A stretch of DNA of 64,000 bases from Stenotrophomonas sp. NA06056 (GTDB taxonomy: Bacteria; Pseudomonadota; Gammaproteobacteria; Xanthomonadales; Xanthomonadaceae). Position numbers and translations under genes: made by a program. Location of the stretch: the NCBI RefSeq assembly GCF_013364355.1, contig NZ_CP054931.1, forward strand, positions 1,178,001-1,242,000, in the 5' to 3' direction. Below, in pieces: positions 27,172 to 35,970 of this stretch. Each line of letters opens with the position of its first letter. Positions within the stretch are counted from its first letter, which is position 1. Below the pieces are notes generated by a model. It was not told where the DNA came from, made no database searches, and worked only from the letters and a program-made list of their open reading frames with translations.

Positions 27172-27924
27172 ATGCAATGCCAACGTGTGGTACTGGCCCT
27201 GCTGCTGATGCTGTCGGTGTCGCCGGTGATGGCGGCGGAGGGCGCACCGGGGCGCGGCCTGAAGGAAATACCCGATCCCGAACTGAACCTGATGCGTGGC
27301 CGCTACACCGTGGGTGGCAACAACGTGGCCTGGTTCGGGGTGACGATGATTTCGCAATGGCAGGGACCCAACGGTGCGGTGGTGCAGGGCGCACTCACCC
27401 TGGGCATGGATTTCCGCAATGGCGGGACACCGAAGCTGAGCTTCCAACCGAGCGTCCACGTCACCGCCGCTGACGCACCGTTGCCGACGACGGCAGGGCG
27501 CAGCATCGACAGTACCGGCCTGGCCAATGCCAGCGGACTGGTGCAGAGCGTGCAGGTGGCCGGCGATGGCAATACCGCGCGCAACGTGACCACGCTGACC
27601 GTGCGTGACGGTGCGGTGCCGTCAGCAATGACCGACGACGGCAGCCGCATGGCGCAGGCACAACAGGGCGGTGCCACCGCCACGGCCATGCTTGATGGCA
27701 ACCAGGCGCGCCTGTTGCTGCAGGTCGATGGGCAGAGCCTGGTACAGCAATGGATCCGCAATGGCAGCGTGGGGCAGGGCATTGCCCTGGCCGGCGATGG
27801 ACAGGCAGCCAGCAACCGGCTGCAGCTGGAGCTGGTACGCAATACCGCGGCCAACAACCTGCCCTTGAGCCAGAACGTGGCCCAGGCGATCGGGATGAAC
27901 CGCGGCATGGGCCCAGGCCAGTAG
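27172..27924 (+). CDS. fapE: FapE-like secreted protein
   Basis: The 250-aa protein has a signal peptide (MQCQRVVLALLLMLSVSPVMA). The mature part begins KEIPDPELNLMRGRYTVGGNNVAWFGV, then has beta-rich repeats such as LANASGLVQSVQVAGDGNTARN and a C-terminal QNVAQAIGMNRGMG. In Pseudomonas, FapE is a minor exported component of the fibre system. The dE-LNLMRGR opening and position between fapD and fapF support the call. A strong RBS (AAGGAGG, seven bases before the ATG) suggests higher translation than its neighbours. Confidence 0.7.
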   Translation: MQCQRVVLALLLMLSVSPVMAAEGAPGRGLKEIPDPELNLMRGRYTVGGNNVAWFGVTMISQWQGPNGAVVQGALTLGMDFRNGGTPKLSFQPSVHVTAADAPLPTTAGRSIDSTGLANASGLVQSVQVAGDGNTARNVTTLTVRDGAVPSAMTDDGSRMAQAQQGGATATAMLDGNQARLLLQVDGQSLVQQWIRNGSVGQGIALAGDGQAASNRLQLELVRNTAANNLPLSQNVAQAIGMNRGMGPGQ

Positions 27925-27969
27925 CGCGGCCTGGTCAGGGGGAATCGACGTACAACGCAGGTCACCGAC

Positions 27970-29259
27970 ATGCACACTCTCTTCCGGCTTACCCCGCTGG
28001 CGCTGGCGGCGCTGGCGACCACTGCCTTCGCCCAGCAGCCTGCGCCCAGTGAAGGCGCCGACATGCAGGCACTGATCGCGCAACTGGAACAGCTCAAGGC
28101 CAATTACGCACAGGAAGTACGACGCCTGCGCGAACTGGACATGCAGGTGCAGGCGATGCAGGCGCGGCTGAGCGGTCGCGCAGGCCCCGGCGCCACGCCC
28201 GCTGCCCCGTTGGCGCCCGCTGCCGCATCCGCGGTTCCGCCCAGCAGCGAAGGCTATGCCAGCAGCGCGGCCGAGGCCCAGCAGGCCAAGCAGGAAGCCC
28301 GGCGCAGCGTGGATGACGTCAAGCAGCAGCAGGCGGCGTTGTTCTCGCGCCGGTTCACCATCGAGAACGGCCTCACCTATGCGCGCTACGACCGCAAGCA
28401 ACTAACGCTCAACGGGTTCCTCGCCCTGGATGCGATCTTCCTCGGCAACATCGCGATCGAGAACGTCGAATCCGATTCGCTGACCTACAACCTGGCCGCG
28501 CGCTGGGGCGTCAGCCCCAACCTCACCTTGAACCTGGACGTGCCGTACCTGGCACGACGCACGGTCTACCAGAAGGGCGGTGCCGGTGGTGCGGCGGCGG
28601 CGATCGCGCAGGAAGAAACCAACGGCAGCGGCATCGGCGATGTCAGCCTGAGTGCCAATTACCGGTTGTTCGCCGAACGTGGCTGGCGTCCGGAGACGGT
28701 GCTGACCGGTGGCGTGACGGCTCCTACGGGGCGCGCACCCTATGGCCTGGACTGGAAGGTGATCGAACGCGACGACGATGACTACATCCGCTTCGCGGTG
28801 CCGCAGGAACAGCCGACCGGCAACGGTGTGTGGCAGGCCAATCTTGGCGTGTCGATGGTGAAGACCGCCGATCCGGCCATCCTGTTCGCCAACGCGGGCT
28901 ACATCCATTCGTTCCCTCGCGGCTTCAGCGATATCGACAGCAACCCGGACACGGTCAACCCCGGCGATGTGAAGCTGGGCGGTTCGGTGTACTTCGGTGC
29001 CGGCGTCGCCTTCGCGTTCAATGAGCGCACCAGCCTGAGCATCTCCTTCAGCGACAAGATCAGCACGCGTGCCTCAACGCGGTTCAAGGGCGGTGAATGG
29101 GTGAAGGTGATCGGCAGCGATGCCAATGCGGCGTCGCTCAATCTCGGCGTGACCTATGCGTTGAACCAGCACACCACGCTGGTGACGATGCTGGGCATTG
29201 GCCTGACTCCGGATGCGCCGGACTTCACGCTGGCCTTCAAGGTGCCGTACATGTTGTAG
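27970..29259 (+). CDS. fapF: FapF-like outer membrane amyloid exporter
   Basis: The 429-aa protein is predicted to form the outer-membrane pore for Fap subunits. The order matches FapF: signal peptide (1-21), a heptad-rich coiled coil (about 30-68, QALIAQLEQLKANYAQEVRR), an Ala/Pro linker (about 70-92), a short helical plug segment (AEAQQAKQEARRSVDDVKQQ), and a beta-barrel ending LTLAFKVPYML. Barrel strands are visible as alternating motifs such as DVSLSANYRLFAE and NTGYIHSFP-like segments. Pseudomonas FapF is a trimer of 12-stranded barrels of nearly the same length. Confidence 0.8.
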   Translation: MHTLFRLTPLALAALATTAFAQQPAPSEGADMQALIAQLEQLKANYAQEVRRLRELDMQVQAMQARLSGRAGPGATPAAPLAPAAASAVPPSSEGYASSAAEAQQAKQEARRSVDDVKQQQAALFSRRFTIENGLTYARYDRKQLTLNGFLALDAIFLGNIAIENVESDSLTYNLAARWGVSPNLTLNLDVPYLARRTVYQKGGAGGAAAAIAQEETNGSGIGDVSLSANYRLFAERGWRPETVLTGGVTAPTGRAPYGLDWKVIERDDDDYIRFAVPQEQPTGNGVWQANLGVSMVKTADPAILFANAGYIHSFPRGFSDIDSNPDTVNPGDVKLGGSVYFGAGVAFAFNERTSLSISFSDKISTRASTRFKGGEWVKVIGSDANAASLNLGVTYALNQHTTLVTMLGIGLTPDAPDFTLAFKVPYML

Positions 29260-29282
29260 GCGGGGCGGCCGGGGCGCAGCGG

Positions 29283-30764
29283 TCAGCGCTGCGCCGGCAA
29301 CTCAAGGTGATGTTTCCGGCACAACCGGTAGACCGTCACCCGCGAGATCTGCATGTGCCGCGCGCAGGCCGACACGTTGTAGCCATGTTGGCGCAGGGCC
29401 TGCAACAGCACATCGCGTTCCACCTGGCCACGTGCATCCTGCAGCAGCGCGCGCCGTGCGGGCGCATCGGGTTCGGCCAGGTCCAGGTCGGCCGCGCTGA
29501 TCAGTTCTCCCTCCGCCACGATCGCCGCCCGCTGTACGCGATTCAACAGCTCGCGCACGTTGCCAGGCCAGTCGAACCCGCGCATCGCCTGGTGCGCTCC
29601 AGGATCGAAACCGCGCGCGCGACCCGCATGACGTTGGCGGAAAGCGCGCAGGAAGTGCTCGGCCAGCAACAGCACATCGGCACCGCGTTCGCGCAGCGAT
29701 GGCATCGGCAGGCGCAGCACATTGAGGCGATAGTAGAGATCACGCCGGAAGCGCCCGTGGGCGACCGCCTGTTCCAGCTCCACATGGGTGGCCGCCAGCA
29801 CGCGCACATCCACCCGCAGTGGCTGGTTGCTGCCGACCCGTTCCAGGGTGCCCTCCTGCAGCACCCGCAGCAGACTGGTCTGCGCATCCGCGGGCAGGTC
29901 TCCGACTTCGTCGAGGAATACAGTGCCGCCATGGGCGGCTTCGAACAGGCCGATGCGGCGTTGGGACGCGCCGGTGAACGCGCCACGCTCGTGGCCGAAC
30001 AGTTCGGACTGCACCAGGTTGGCGGGAATGGCGCCGCAGTTCACTGCCATGAAGGGCTTCCCTGCGCGCCCGGACAGCGCATGCAACGCCTGCGCGGCCA
30101 GTTCCTTGCCGGTGCCTGTTTCGCCCGTGACCAGCACCGGCAACTCCACCGGGGCGAACTTGTGCAGAGCGGCGCGGACGGCCAGCAGGGGCGCGCTGTT
30201 GCCGATCAGTGCAGGAAGACCGCCACCGTTGTGGGTCGCGGCAAGTGGCAGGTCATCACCGTCGCATTGGCGTTGCATCGCCGACAGCAGGTCGGAAAGT
30301 TCCAGCGGCAGCGAGAACTGATCCTGGCAGGCCCGCAGCAGCGCACCCCAGGCGGGCGGAGGGCTGCCCAGCCCCGCCGGCAGCACGGCCAACCATGGCA
30401 GGTGATGGTGCTGCTCGATCCACGGCAGCAGCAACTGTGCCGCCTCTGCATCCAGGTGGCGAAGATCGACGACGGCGACCAGATGATCGCGGCCGCGCAG
30501 GCCAATGGCCATGGCAGGTGCAGGGCTGACACAGCGAAGTTGCCATCCGGCGGCCGCCAGCGCGCCGCGCTCGGCTGCCGGTGGGTGGCCGAACCAGATC
30601 ACGCAGCGCGATGGAATCTCCAGGCTTGCCGCCATGCCTTCCCCCAGCATCCGGGCAACGCGGGCGGCTGACAGGTCATCATCGGCGTGCCGCCCCACGC
30701 CGGGATGCTGCGGCCACGTGGGTGGCCGGTTGCGGCCCAACCGGACCGTGACATCAATGACCAA
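29283..30764 (-). CDS. sigma-54-dependent transcriptional activator
   Basis: The 493-aa enhancer-binding protein is convergent with the amyloid operon. Residues 1-180 form a regulatory domain without a recognisable phosphoacceptor pattern, somewhat like VpsR-type receivers. The AAA+ domain has Walker A GETGTGKE (214-221), the sigma-54 contact loop GAFTGA (261-266) and Walker B TVFLDE (281-286). A Fis-type helix-turn-helix is at the end (QHGYNVSACARHMQISRVTV). The start is uncertain: TTG at 30764 is the longest choice, without a clear RBS. Because the operon has a sigma-54 promoter, this is its likely regulator. Confidence 0.85.
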   Translation of the reverse strand: MVIDVTVRLGRNRPPTWPQHPGVGRHADDDLSAARVARMLGEGMAASLEIPSRCVIWFGHPPAAERGALAAAGWQLRCVSPAPAMAIGLRGRDHLVAVVDLRHLDAEAAQLLLPWIEQHHHLPWLAVLPAGLGSPPPAWGALLRACQDQFSLPLELSDLLSAMQRQCDGDDLPLAATHNGGGLPALIGNSAPLLAVRAALHKFAPVELPVLVTGETGTGKELAAQALHALSGRAGKPFMAVNCGAIPANLVQSELFGHERGAFTGASQRRIGLFEAAHGGTVFLDEVGDLPADAQTSLLRVLQEGTLERVGSNQPLRVDVRVLAATHVELEQAVAHGRFRRDLYYRLNVLRLPMPSLRERGADVLLLAEHFLRAFRQRHAGRARGFDPGAHQAMRGFDWPGNVRELLNRVQRAAIVAEGELISAADLDLAEPDAPARRALLQDARGQVERDVLLQALRQHGYNVSACARHMQISRVTVYRLCRKHHLELPAQR

Positions 30765-30809
30765 CGCAGCATGTGTCGACCAGCGGCCATCCTTGTGGCC
30801 AGACCCAAC

Positions 30810-30836
30810 AAAAAAGCCGCTGCAGGGCAGCGGCTT
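30810..30836 (-). terminator. intrinsic terminator after the NlpC/P60 gene
   Basis: The stem AAGCCGCTGC/GCAGCGGCTT with a three-base loop is followed on the minus strand by a T-rich tract. Confidence 0.85.
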
Positions 30837-30863
30837 GTCAGGTCCGGCGTGGACGGCCTCTAA

Positions 30864-31640
30864 TCAGAGGTCGACCCGGCGGGCCTGCATGAACTTGTTG
30901 CCCCAGTAACCACTGAGCAGGGTGTCGACGCGGACGTCCTTGCCGGTGCTCGGGGCGTGCAGGAAGCGGCCATCACCCACATAGATGCCGACGTGGTCGA
31001 CCCGGCCCTTGCGGCCGAAGAACACCAGATCGCCAGCGGCCAGGGCGGCGCGATCGTTGATCAGCTCGGCATTGGCGTCATGCGCCATTTCGCGTGAAAC
31101 GCGCGGCAGCTCGATGCCCAGGGCCGAGCGGAACACATAACCGACCAGACCGCTGCAGTCGAAGCCGCTGTCCGGATTGCTGCCACCCCAACGGTACGGG
31201 GTGCCAAGCAGGGTCATGGCCCGGCGCAGCAGCGACTGCACCTTGCCGTTGTCGGCAGCGGTGCCGACCACAACGCTGCCATTGGGGGCGCTGCTGGTGT
31301 CGTAATTGGCAAGGAGGCGGCTGAGGTCGCCGGCCACCATGGCCGAGCGGTCCATCAACGGAATGGTGTCATTGGCGGCCAGGTGCGGCAGCAGGGCCGC
31401 CAGAGTGGCGCTGGCGGCGGCATCGGCGCGGCTGCGCTGTGGAGCAGGGGCATCGGCCTTTGCGGCTGCGCGGGGCGCGGTCTCGGCGGTGGCAGCCGAG
31501 GTCGCATCGGTACGGGTGGGAGCGGACTGCGACCAGGCGGGAAGGCTGGTCAGACACAATGCCAGGCCCAGCAGAAGCGGGCGGACACTACGCGAAGAAG
31601 CGGCGGTCTGGCCTGGGCACGTCGGGTCGTTTGTCGTCAC
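30864..31640 (-). CDS. secreted NlpC/P60 family peptidoglycan hydrolase
   Basis: The 258-aa protein has a GTG start and a signal peptide (about residues 18-39). An Ala/Pro-rich spacer follows, then an NlpC/P60 domain: C162 in DSGFDCSGLVGYVF, H216 in DHVGIYVG, and H228 in FLHAPSTG. The domain cuts stem peptides in cell walls. A paralogue follows downstream on the same strand; this copy is soluble and secreted, the other a lipoprotein. Confidence 0.88.
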   Translation of the reverse strand: MTTNDPTCPGQTAASSRSVRPLLLGLALCLTSLPAWSQSAPTRTDATSAATAETAPRAAAKADAPAPQRSRADAAASATLAALLPHLAANDTIPLMDRSAMVAGDLSRLLANYDTSSAPNGSVVVGTAADNGKVQSLLRRAMTLLGTPYRWGGSNPDSGFDCSGLVGYVFRSALGIELPRVSREMAHDANAELINDRAALAAGDLVFFGRKGRVDHVGIYVGDGRFLHAPSTGKDVRVDTLLSGYWGNKFMQARRVDL

Positions 31641-31771
31641 GCGTCGGTCACAGGAAAAAAACGATGGGGAATCATGCCCTGTAAAAGCGGTAATAAGTTA
31701 AAAATTCCGTTAGTAAATCGTTAGTTGAGCGGTGATGTCCGTCACATTTTTGAACATCTCGCCTGTTCATT

Positions 31772-32311
31772 TTAGCGAAGGACGCGTTTCGCCCCTGTGT
31801 AGTGGTCCTTCCAATAGGGGCCGCTGAGCGAATCCAGACGCACCGTGCCGCCGGTGCTCGGGGCGTGCACGAAGCGGCCTTCGCCGACGTAGATCCCCAC
31901 ATGACTGACATTGCCGCGGCTGCCAAAGAAGACCAGGTCGCCGGTGGCCAGGCGCTTCGGGTCGATCTTCGGTCCCTGTACCGCTGCCAGGTCGCGTGAG
32001 GTCCGCGGCAGCTTCAGGTCCAGCATTTCACGGTAGACATAAGCGACCAGGCCGCTGCAGTCGAAGCCGGATTCGGGCGTGTTGCCGCCGTAGCGATAGG
32101 GTGTGCCGACCAGGCTGATGGCGCGCATCAGCACCGAATTGGCGGCCTCGGGGTTGTCCGGCGTGGTGCTGGGCCAGCTTGCCGCGGGCGGTGGAGGTGG
32201 GGAACGGACGGCCTTGCCGCCGCCACAGGCGGTCAGCAGCAAGGGCAGGGCGAGCAGCAGGGCAGGCGCGAGGCGCCGGCGCGTGCCGGACGAAACTGGC
32301 GTGATGTGCAT
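31772..32311 (-). CDS. NlpC/P60 family lipoprotein
   Basis: The 179-aa protein has a lipobox (LLLTAC, lipid Cys at residue 29), a proline-rich spacer, and an NlpC/P60 domain with C85 (SGFDCSGLVAYVY), H137 (SHVGIYVG) and H149 (FVHAPSTG). E. coli Spr/MepS is a lipoprotein of this layout. The start at 32311 gives the signal directly; the open frame upstream overlaps slyD and is not real. It is divergent from slyD. Confidence 0.88.
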   Translation of the reverse strand: MHITPVSSGTRRRLAPALLLALPLLLTACGGGKAVRSPPPPPAASWPSTTPDNPEAANSVLMRAISLVGTPYRYGGNTPESGFDCSGLVAYVYREMLDLKLPRTSRDLAAVQGPKIDPKRLATGDLVFFGSRGNVSHVGIYVGEGRFVHAPSTGGTVRLDSLSGPYWKDHYTGAKRVLR

Positions 32312-32422
32312 GTTCTCCGGATAATGCGCGACCTTGGATTGGCCGTCATGATGGCGGCGTCCCCGCCGGGCGACAACCCGCCCCAACCCGCCTGCCTTCG
32401 GCAGATCCAGACAGAGTTGCGC

Positions 32423-32905
32423 ATGAAGATCGAAAAAGACCGCGTTGTCCGCTTCCACTACACCGTCTCCGAGGCCGGCCAGGCGCCGATCGAATCGTCC
32501 AAGGACCGCGGCGAGCCGCTGGCGATCCTGATCGGCCACGGCAACATCATCCCGGGCCTGGAAAACGCCATGATGGACAAGGAAGCCGGCGCGACCTTCG
32601 ACGTCGACGTCAAGGCGGCCGATGCTTACGGCGAGCGCCGTGATGGCCTGTCCCAGCGCGTGCCGAAGAAGCATTTCGGTACCGCCAAGCTGGTCCCGGG
32701 CCAGCAGGTCGTGCTGCAGACCAACTTCGGGCCGCGTGCCGTCACCGTGCAGAAGGTCGGCATGAGCGTGGTCGACGTTGACCTGAACCACCCGATGGCC
32801 GGCAAGGACCTGCATTTCGACGTCGAGATCGTTGAAGTGCGCGAAGCCGGCAAGGAAGAACTCGAACACGGCCACGTCCACGGCGACGGCGGTCACCAGC
32901 ACTGA
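32423..32905 (+). CDS. slyD: FKBP-type peptidyl-prolyl isomerase SlyD
   Basis: The 160-aa cytoplasmic protein is a proline isomerase and chaperone. FKBP strands (RVVRFHYTVSEA; LIGHGNIIPGLENAMM) surround the inserted insert-in-flap domain (about residues 67-120), and the C-terminus is a metal-binding His-rich tail (HGHVHGDGGHQH). The tail is shorter than in E. coli but in keeping with a role in nickel handling. Confidence 0.92.
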   Translation: MKIEKDRVVRFHYTVSEAGQAPIESSKDRGEPLAILIGHGNIIPGLENAMMDKEAGATFDVDVKAADAYGERRDGLSQRVPKKHFGTAKLVPGQQVVLQTNFGPRAVTVQKVGMSVVDVDLNHPMAGKDLHFDVEIVEVREAGKEELEHGHVHGDGGHQH

Positions 32906-32927
32906 TCGCACTGCGATCGTGATGGCA

Positions 32928-32955
32928 GCAACGGCCCGCTTCGGCGGGCCGTTGC
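32928..32955 (+). terminator. hairpin terminator after slyD
   Basis: A perfect 12-bp stem (GCAACGGCCCGC and its complement) is closed by a TTCG tetraloop. No T run follows. Confidence 0.6.
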
Positions 32956-33004
32956 GTGTGTGGAACAGGGCGGGGTCATCCATGGCCCGCAGGCCGGCGG
33001 CATA

Positions 33005-34249
33005 ATGACGGACCTGCACGCCGGATGCCCCGTGAACACCGCTTCCCCTTCCCTGCAACCGGTGGCTTCCGGCGAACGCATCGCCCTGCTGGACATACTG
33101 CGTGGGTTTGCCCTGCTGGGCATCCTGCTGATGAACATCGAGGCCCTCAGCGGGCCGCTCGATCTGGCCTTTACGGGCATCGACGCGCATTGGCAGGGCA
33201 TCGACTACTGGGCTGATGCCTTCGTCTATGTATTCGTGCAGGGAAAATTCTTCACCCTGTTCTCGCTGCTGTTCGGTGCGGGCTTTGCGGTGATGGCCCA
33301 GCGCGCTGAAGCTGCCGGTCGCCTGTTCACGCCGTTTTACCTGCGGCGCAGCGCCGGGCTGCTGCTGATCGGCCTGTGCCACGCACTGCTGGTCTGGTCG
33401 GGCGACATCCTGGTGCTGTATGCACTGGCCTCGCTGCCGTTGCTGGCCTGCCGCGAATCACCGCGCAGCTGGCTGCCGTGGATGGGGCTGCTGGTATATG
33501 GACTGGGTATCGCGCTGATGCTGCTGGTCGGCGCGATGGTGTCGATGGCCACCCCGCAGGATCTGCAGAAGATGTTGGTCGATGCGCAGCAGGGCATCGA
33601 CCAGCAACGCCTGGTGTACGGCCAGGGTGACTGGATGCAGGCCAACGTGCAGCGGCTGCATGAGTTCGGCGCGTCGCTGGGCGGCATGTTCATTTCCGGA
33701 CCCGAAGTGCTGGGCATGTTCCTGCTGGGTGCCTGGTTCGCAGGCAGCGGCGCGTTGACCGCGCCTGAGCGTTTCCCGCGGTTGTATGCCGGCCTGCGCT
33801 GGGTCGCGCTGCCTCTGGGCCTGCTGGTCACCCTGGCGGGTGTGTGGTGGAAGCCCTATCTGGCGCCGGGCGTCTATGACCTGCCGACTACTGCGGCAAT
33901 GGCACTGGTGGCCATGGGCGGCGTGCCGATGTGCCTGGGCTACCTGGCCTGGATCGTGCGCTGGCATGCGCATATGGGGTGGCTGGCGCCGGTCGGCCGG
34001 ATGGCGCTGACCCATTACCTTGGCCAATCGGTGGTCTGCACGTTGCTGTTCTATCGTTACGGGCTGGGCTGGTTCGACGCAGTGCCACGTGCCTGGCAGC
34101 TGCTGTTTGCAGTGCTGCTGTTCGCTGCGCAGGTAGTGCTCAGTCATCTGTGGCTGCGCCGCTTCCGTTTCGGTCCGATGGAATGGTTGTGGCGCGCGAT
34201 GACGTACCGGCAGTGGCCGGCCATGCGCCTCGGAGCCGGGCAGGGGTGA
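33005..34249 (+). CDS. DUF418 family integral membrane protein
   Basis: The 414-aa polytopic protein has the DUF418 pattern: RIALLDILRGFALLGILLMNI at the N-terminus, then GKFFTLFSLLFGAGFAVM, and a C-terminal block with GRMALTHYLGQSVVCTLLFY and GPMEWLWRAMTY. Family members are of unknown function, sometimes near acyltransferase-like membrane proteins. The start may be the ATG at 33005 or the GTG at 33032. A CATAAT box at 33001-33006 overlaps the ATG; if it is the -10, the GTG would be the true start. Confidence 0.82.
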   Translation: MTDLHAGCPVNTASPSLQPVASGERIALLDILRGFALLGILLMNIEALSGPLDLAFTGIDAHWQGIDYWADAFVYVFVQGKFFTLFSLLFGAGFAVMAQRAEAAGRLFTPFYLRRSAGLLLIGLCHALLVWSGDILVLYALASLPLLACRESPRSWLPWMGLLVYGLGIALMLLVGAMVSMATPQDLQKMLVDAQQGIDQQRLVYGQGDWMQANVQRLHEFGASLGGMFISGPEVLGMFLLGAWFAGSGALTAPERFPRLYAGLRWVALPLGLLVTLAGVWWKPYLAPGVYDLPTTAAMALVAMGGVPMCLGYLAWIVRWHAHMGWLAPVGRMALTHYLGQSVVCTLLFYRYGLGWFDAVPRAWQLLFAVLLFAAQVVLSHLWLRRFRFGPMEWLWRAMTYRQWPAMRLGAGQG

Positions 34250-34451
34250 TCGATGCAGGCCGCGCACATCGCTTCCTGCGTGGCTGCGTGCGTTGCCAAG
34301 TGCGCTACTGCATACCCTCACGTCTGGCCTGCAGCGGGCCATGGCATGCTCGCAGCAGCATGAGCGCCTGCGCCAGCCAGTTGCCCGTCGATCTTCTCTG
34401 CGGGCGCGCGCCCGCCATCGATCCTGTTTTCTGCCGACTCGAGCGATTCCG

Positions 34452-35810
34452 ATGAACACTCCCTCTTATGACTACGATCTGATTGTCCTTGGCGGCGGTT
34501 CCGCGGGCTTGGCCGGGGCCATCCGCGCTGCGCAGCACGGCAAGCGTGTTGCCCTGCTGGAGCCTGGCGAACTGGGCGGTACCTGCGTGAATGTAGGCTG
34601 CGTGCCGAAGAAGGCGATGTGGCTGGCGGCCGATCTGGCCGAGCGCATCGGCCTGGCCAGCGCGATGGGCTTCGACGTTGAGGCACGCCCGGCGCTGTCG
34701 TGGAAGGAACTGGTGATCCACCGCCAGGCCTACATCAGCAACATCCACACCAGTTACCACAAGCGCCTGGATGAAACCGGCGTGGTGCGTATTCCGGCCC
34801 GTGGCCATCTGCTGGATGCGCACACTGTGGCGTGCAGTGACGGCGTGCAGTACAGCGCTGCACACATCCTCATTGCTACCGGCGCCCATCCGCAGCGGCC
34901 CGACATTCCCGGCGCCGAGCTGGGTCTGGTGTCCGACGATTTCTTCGACCTGCGTGCGGCACCGGCCGAGGTCGCCATCGTCGGCGGCGGCTACATCGCG
35001 GTGGAACTTGCCGGGCTGTTGCAGGCGCTGGGCAGCAGGGTGAGCCTGCTGGTGCGTGGCAGTCGCCTGCTGGAGCGCTTCGACTACGAGCTGACCGCGC
35101 AGCTGGCCGAGAACCTGCGCCAGCAGGGTGTCCGCATCCACTTCGATTACCGCCTGCGTGAGTTGAAGCGCGACGGCGAGCGCGTGCGCGCCTTCGGTCA
35201 TGACGGCCCGATCGACAGCGTGTTCGACGCCGTCTTCTTCGCGACCGGTCGGCGCGGCAACAGCAAGGATCTCGGCCTGGAGGCACTGGGCATCGGCATC
35301 GGTGAACACCAGCAGGTAGCGGTGGACGAGTGGCAGACCACGGCGGTGCCGAGCGTGCATGCGGTTGGTGACATTGCAGGCAAGGTCGGTCTGACGCCGG
35401 TCGCCGTGGCGGCATCGCGACGCCTGATGGATCGGTTGTTTGGTGGTCGTCCGGAAGCGAAGATGGACTACGACAACGTGGCCAGCGTTGTGTTCTCGCA
35501 TCCGCCGCTGGGCGCAGTGGGCATGAGCGAAGAAGACGCGCGTGCGCGCTTCGACCAGGTGACGGTGTACCACAGCCGTTTCCGGCCGATGCTGCAGGCA
35601 CTGGCCAACGGTACCCAGCGCAGCCTGTTCAAGATGGTCTGTGCCGGGCCGGAAGAGCGTGTGGTGGGTGTACACCTGCTGGGCGAAGCGGCCGACGAGA
35701 TCCTGCAGGGTTTTGCGGTGGCAGTGAAGATGGGTGCGACCAAGGCCCAGTTCGACGATACGGTGGCGATCCATCCGACGTCTGCCGAGGAAGTGGTGTT
35801 GATGCGCTGA
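34452..35810 (+). CDS. gor: glutathione-disulfide reductase
   Basis: The 452-aa flavoenzyme reduces oxidised glutathione with NADPH. It has the FAD site GGGSAGLAGAIRAAQHG, the redox-active disulfide GGTCVNVGCVPKK (C45, C50), the NADPH-binding IVGGGYIAVELAG, AVGDIAG for FAD, and the C-terminal HPTSAEE with the catalytic His-Glu. The start at 34452 matches the family and removes a non-homologous 53-residue upstream extension of the frame. Confidence 0.92.
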   Translation: MNTPSYDYDLIVLGGGSAGLAGAIRAAQHGKRVALLEPGELGGTCVNVGCVPKKAMWLAADLAERIGLASAMGFDVEARPALSWKELVIHRQAYISNIHTSYHKRLDETGVVRIPARGHLLDAHTVACSDGVQYSAAHILIATGAHPQRPDIPGAELGLVSDDFFDLRAAPAEVAIVGGGYIAVELAGLLQALGSRVSLLVRGSRLLERFDYELTAQLAENLRQQGVRIHFDYRLRELKRDGERVRAFGHDGPIDSVFDAVFFATGRRGNSKDLGLEALGIGIGEHQQVAVDEWQTTAVPSVHAVGDIAGKVGLTPVAVAASRRLMDRLFGGRPEAKMDYDNVASVVFSHPPLGAVGMSEEDARARFDQVTVYHSRFRPMLQALANGTQRSLFKMVCAGPEERVVGVHLLGEAADEILQGFAVAVKMGATKAQFDDTVAIHPTSAEEVVLMR

Positions 35811-35821
35811 GCCGGGCCGTT

Positions 35822-35890
35822 GTAGAGCCGAGCCATGCTCGGCTGCTTTTCGCCCAGGCATGGCGAAGCCGAGCGTAGGCTCGGCTCTAC
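35822..35890. repeat. GTAG palindrome (SMAG-type repeat)
   Basis: GTAGAGCCGAGCC at 35822-35834 and its exact reverse complement at 35878-35890 enclose a second partial pairing. It is of the same family as 245-302 and lies just after gor. Confidence 0.75.
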
Positions 35891-35970
35891 AGGGCACCGG
35901 CCGCCCCCATGCGACAATGGGCGCCGCCCATGCGTTTCCGGGCCGCCCCGCGCGGCTCGCCGTCGTCCTG

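Noticed and set aside
23747..29259. Curli (csg) or usher-type fimbrial operon
   Set aside because: There is no CsgG-like lipoprotein pore, usher or chaperone; the C39 peptidase and coiled-coil barrel exporter fit Fap instead.
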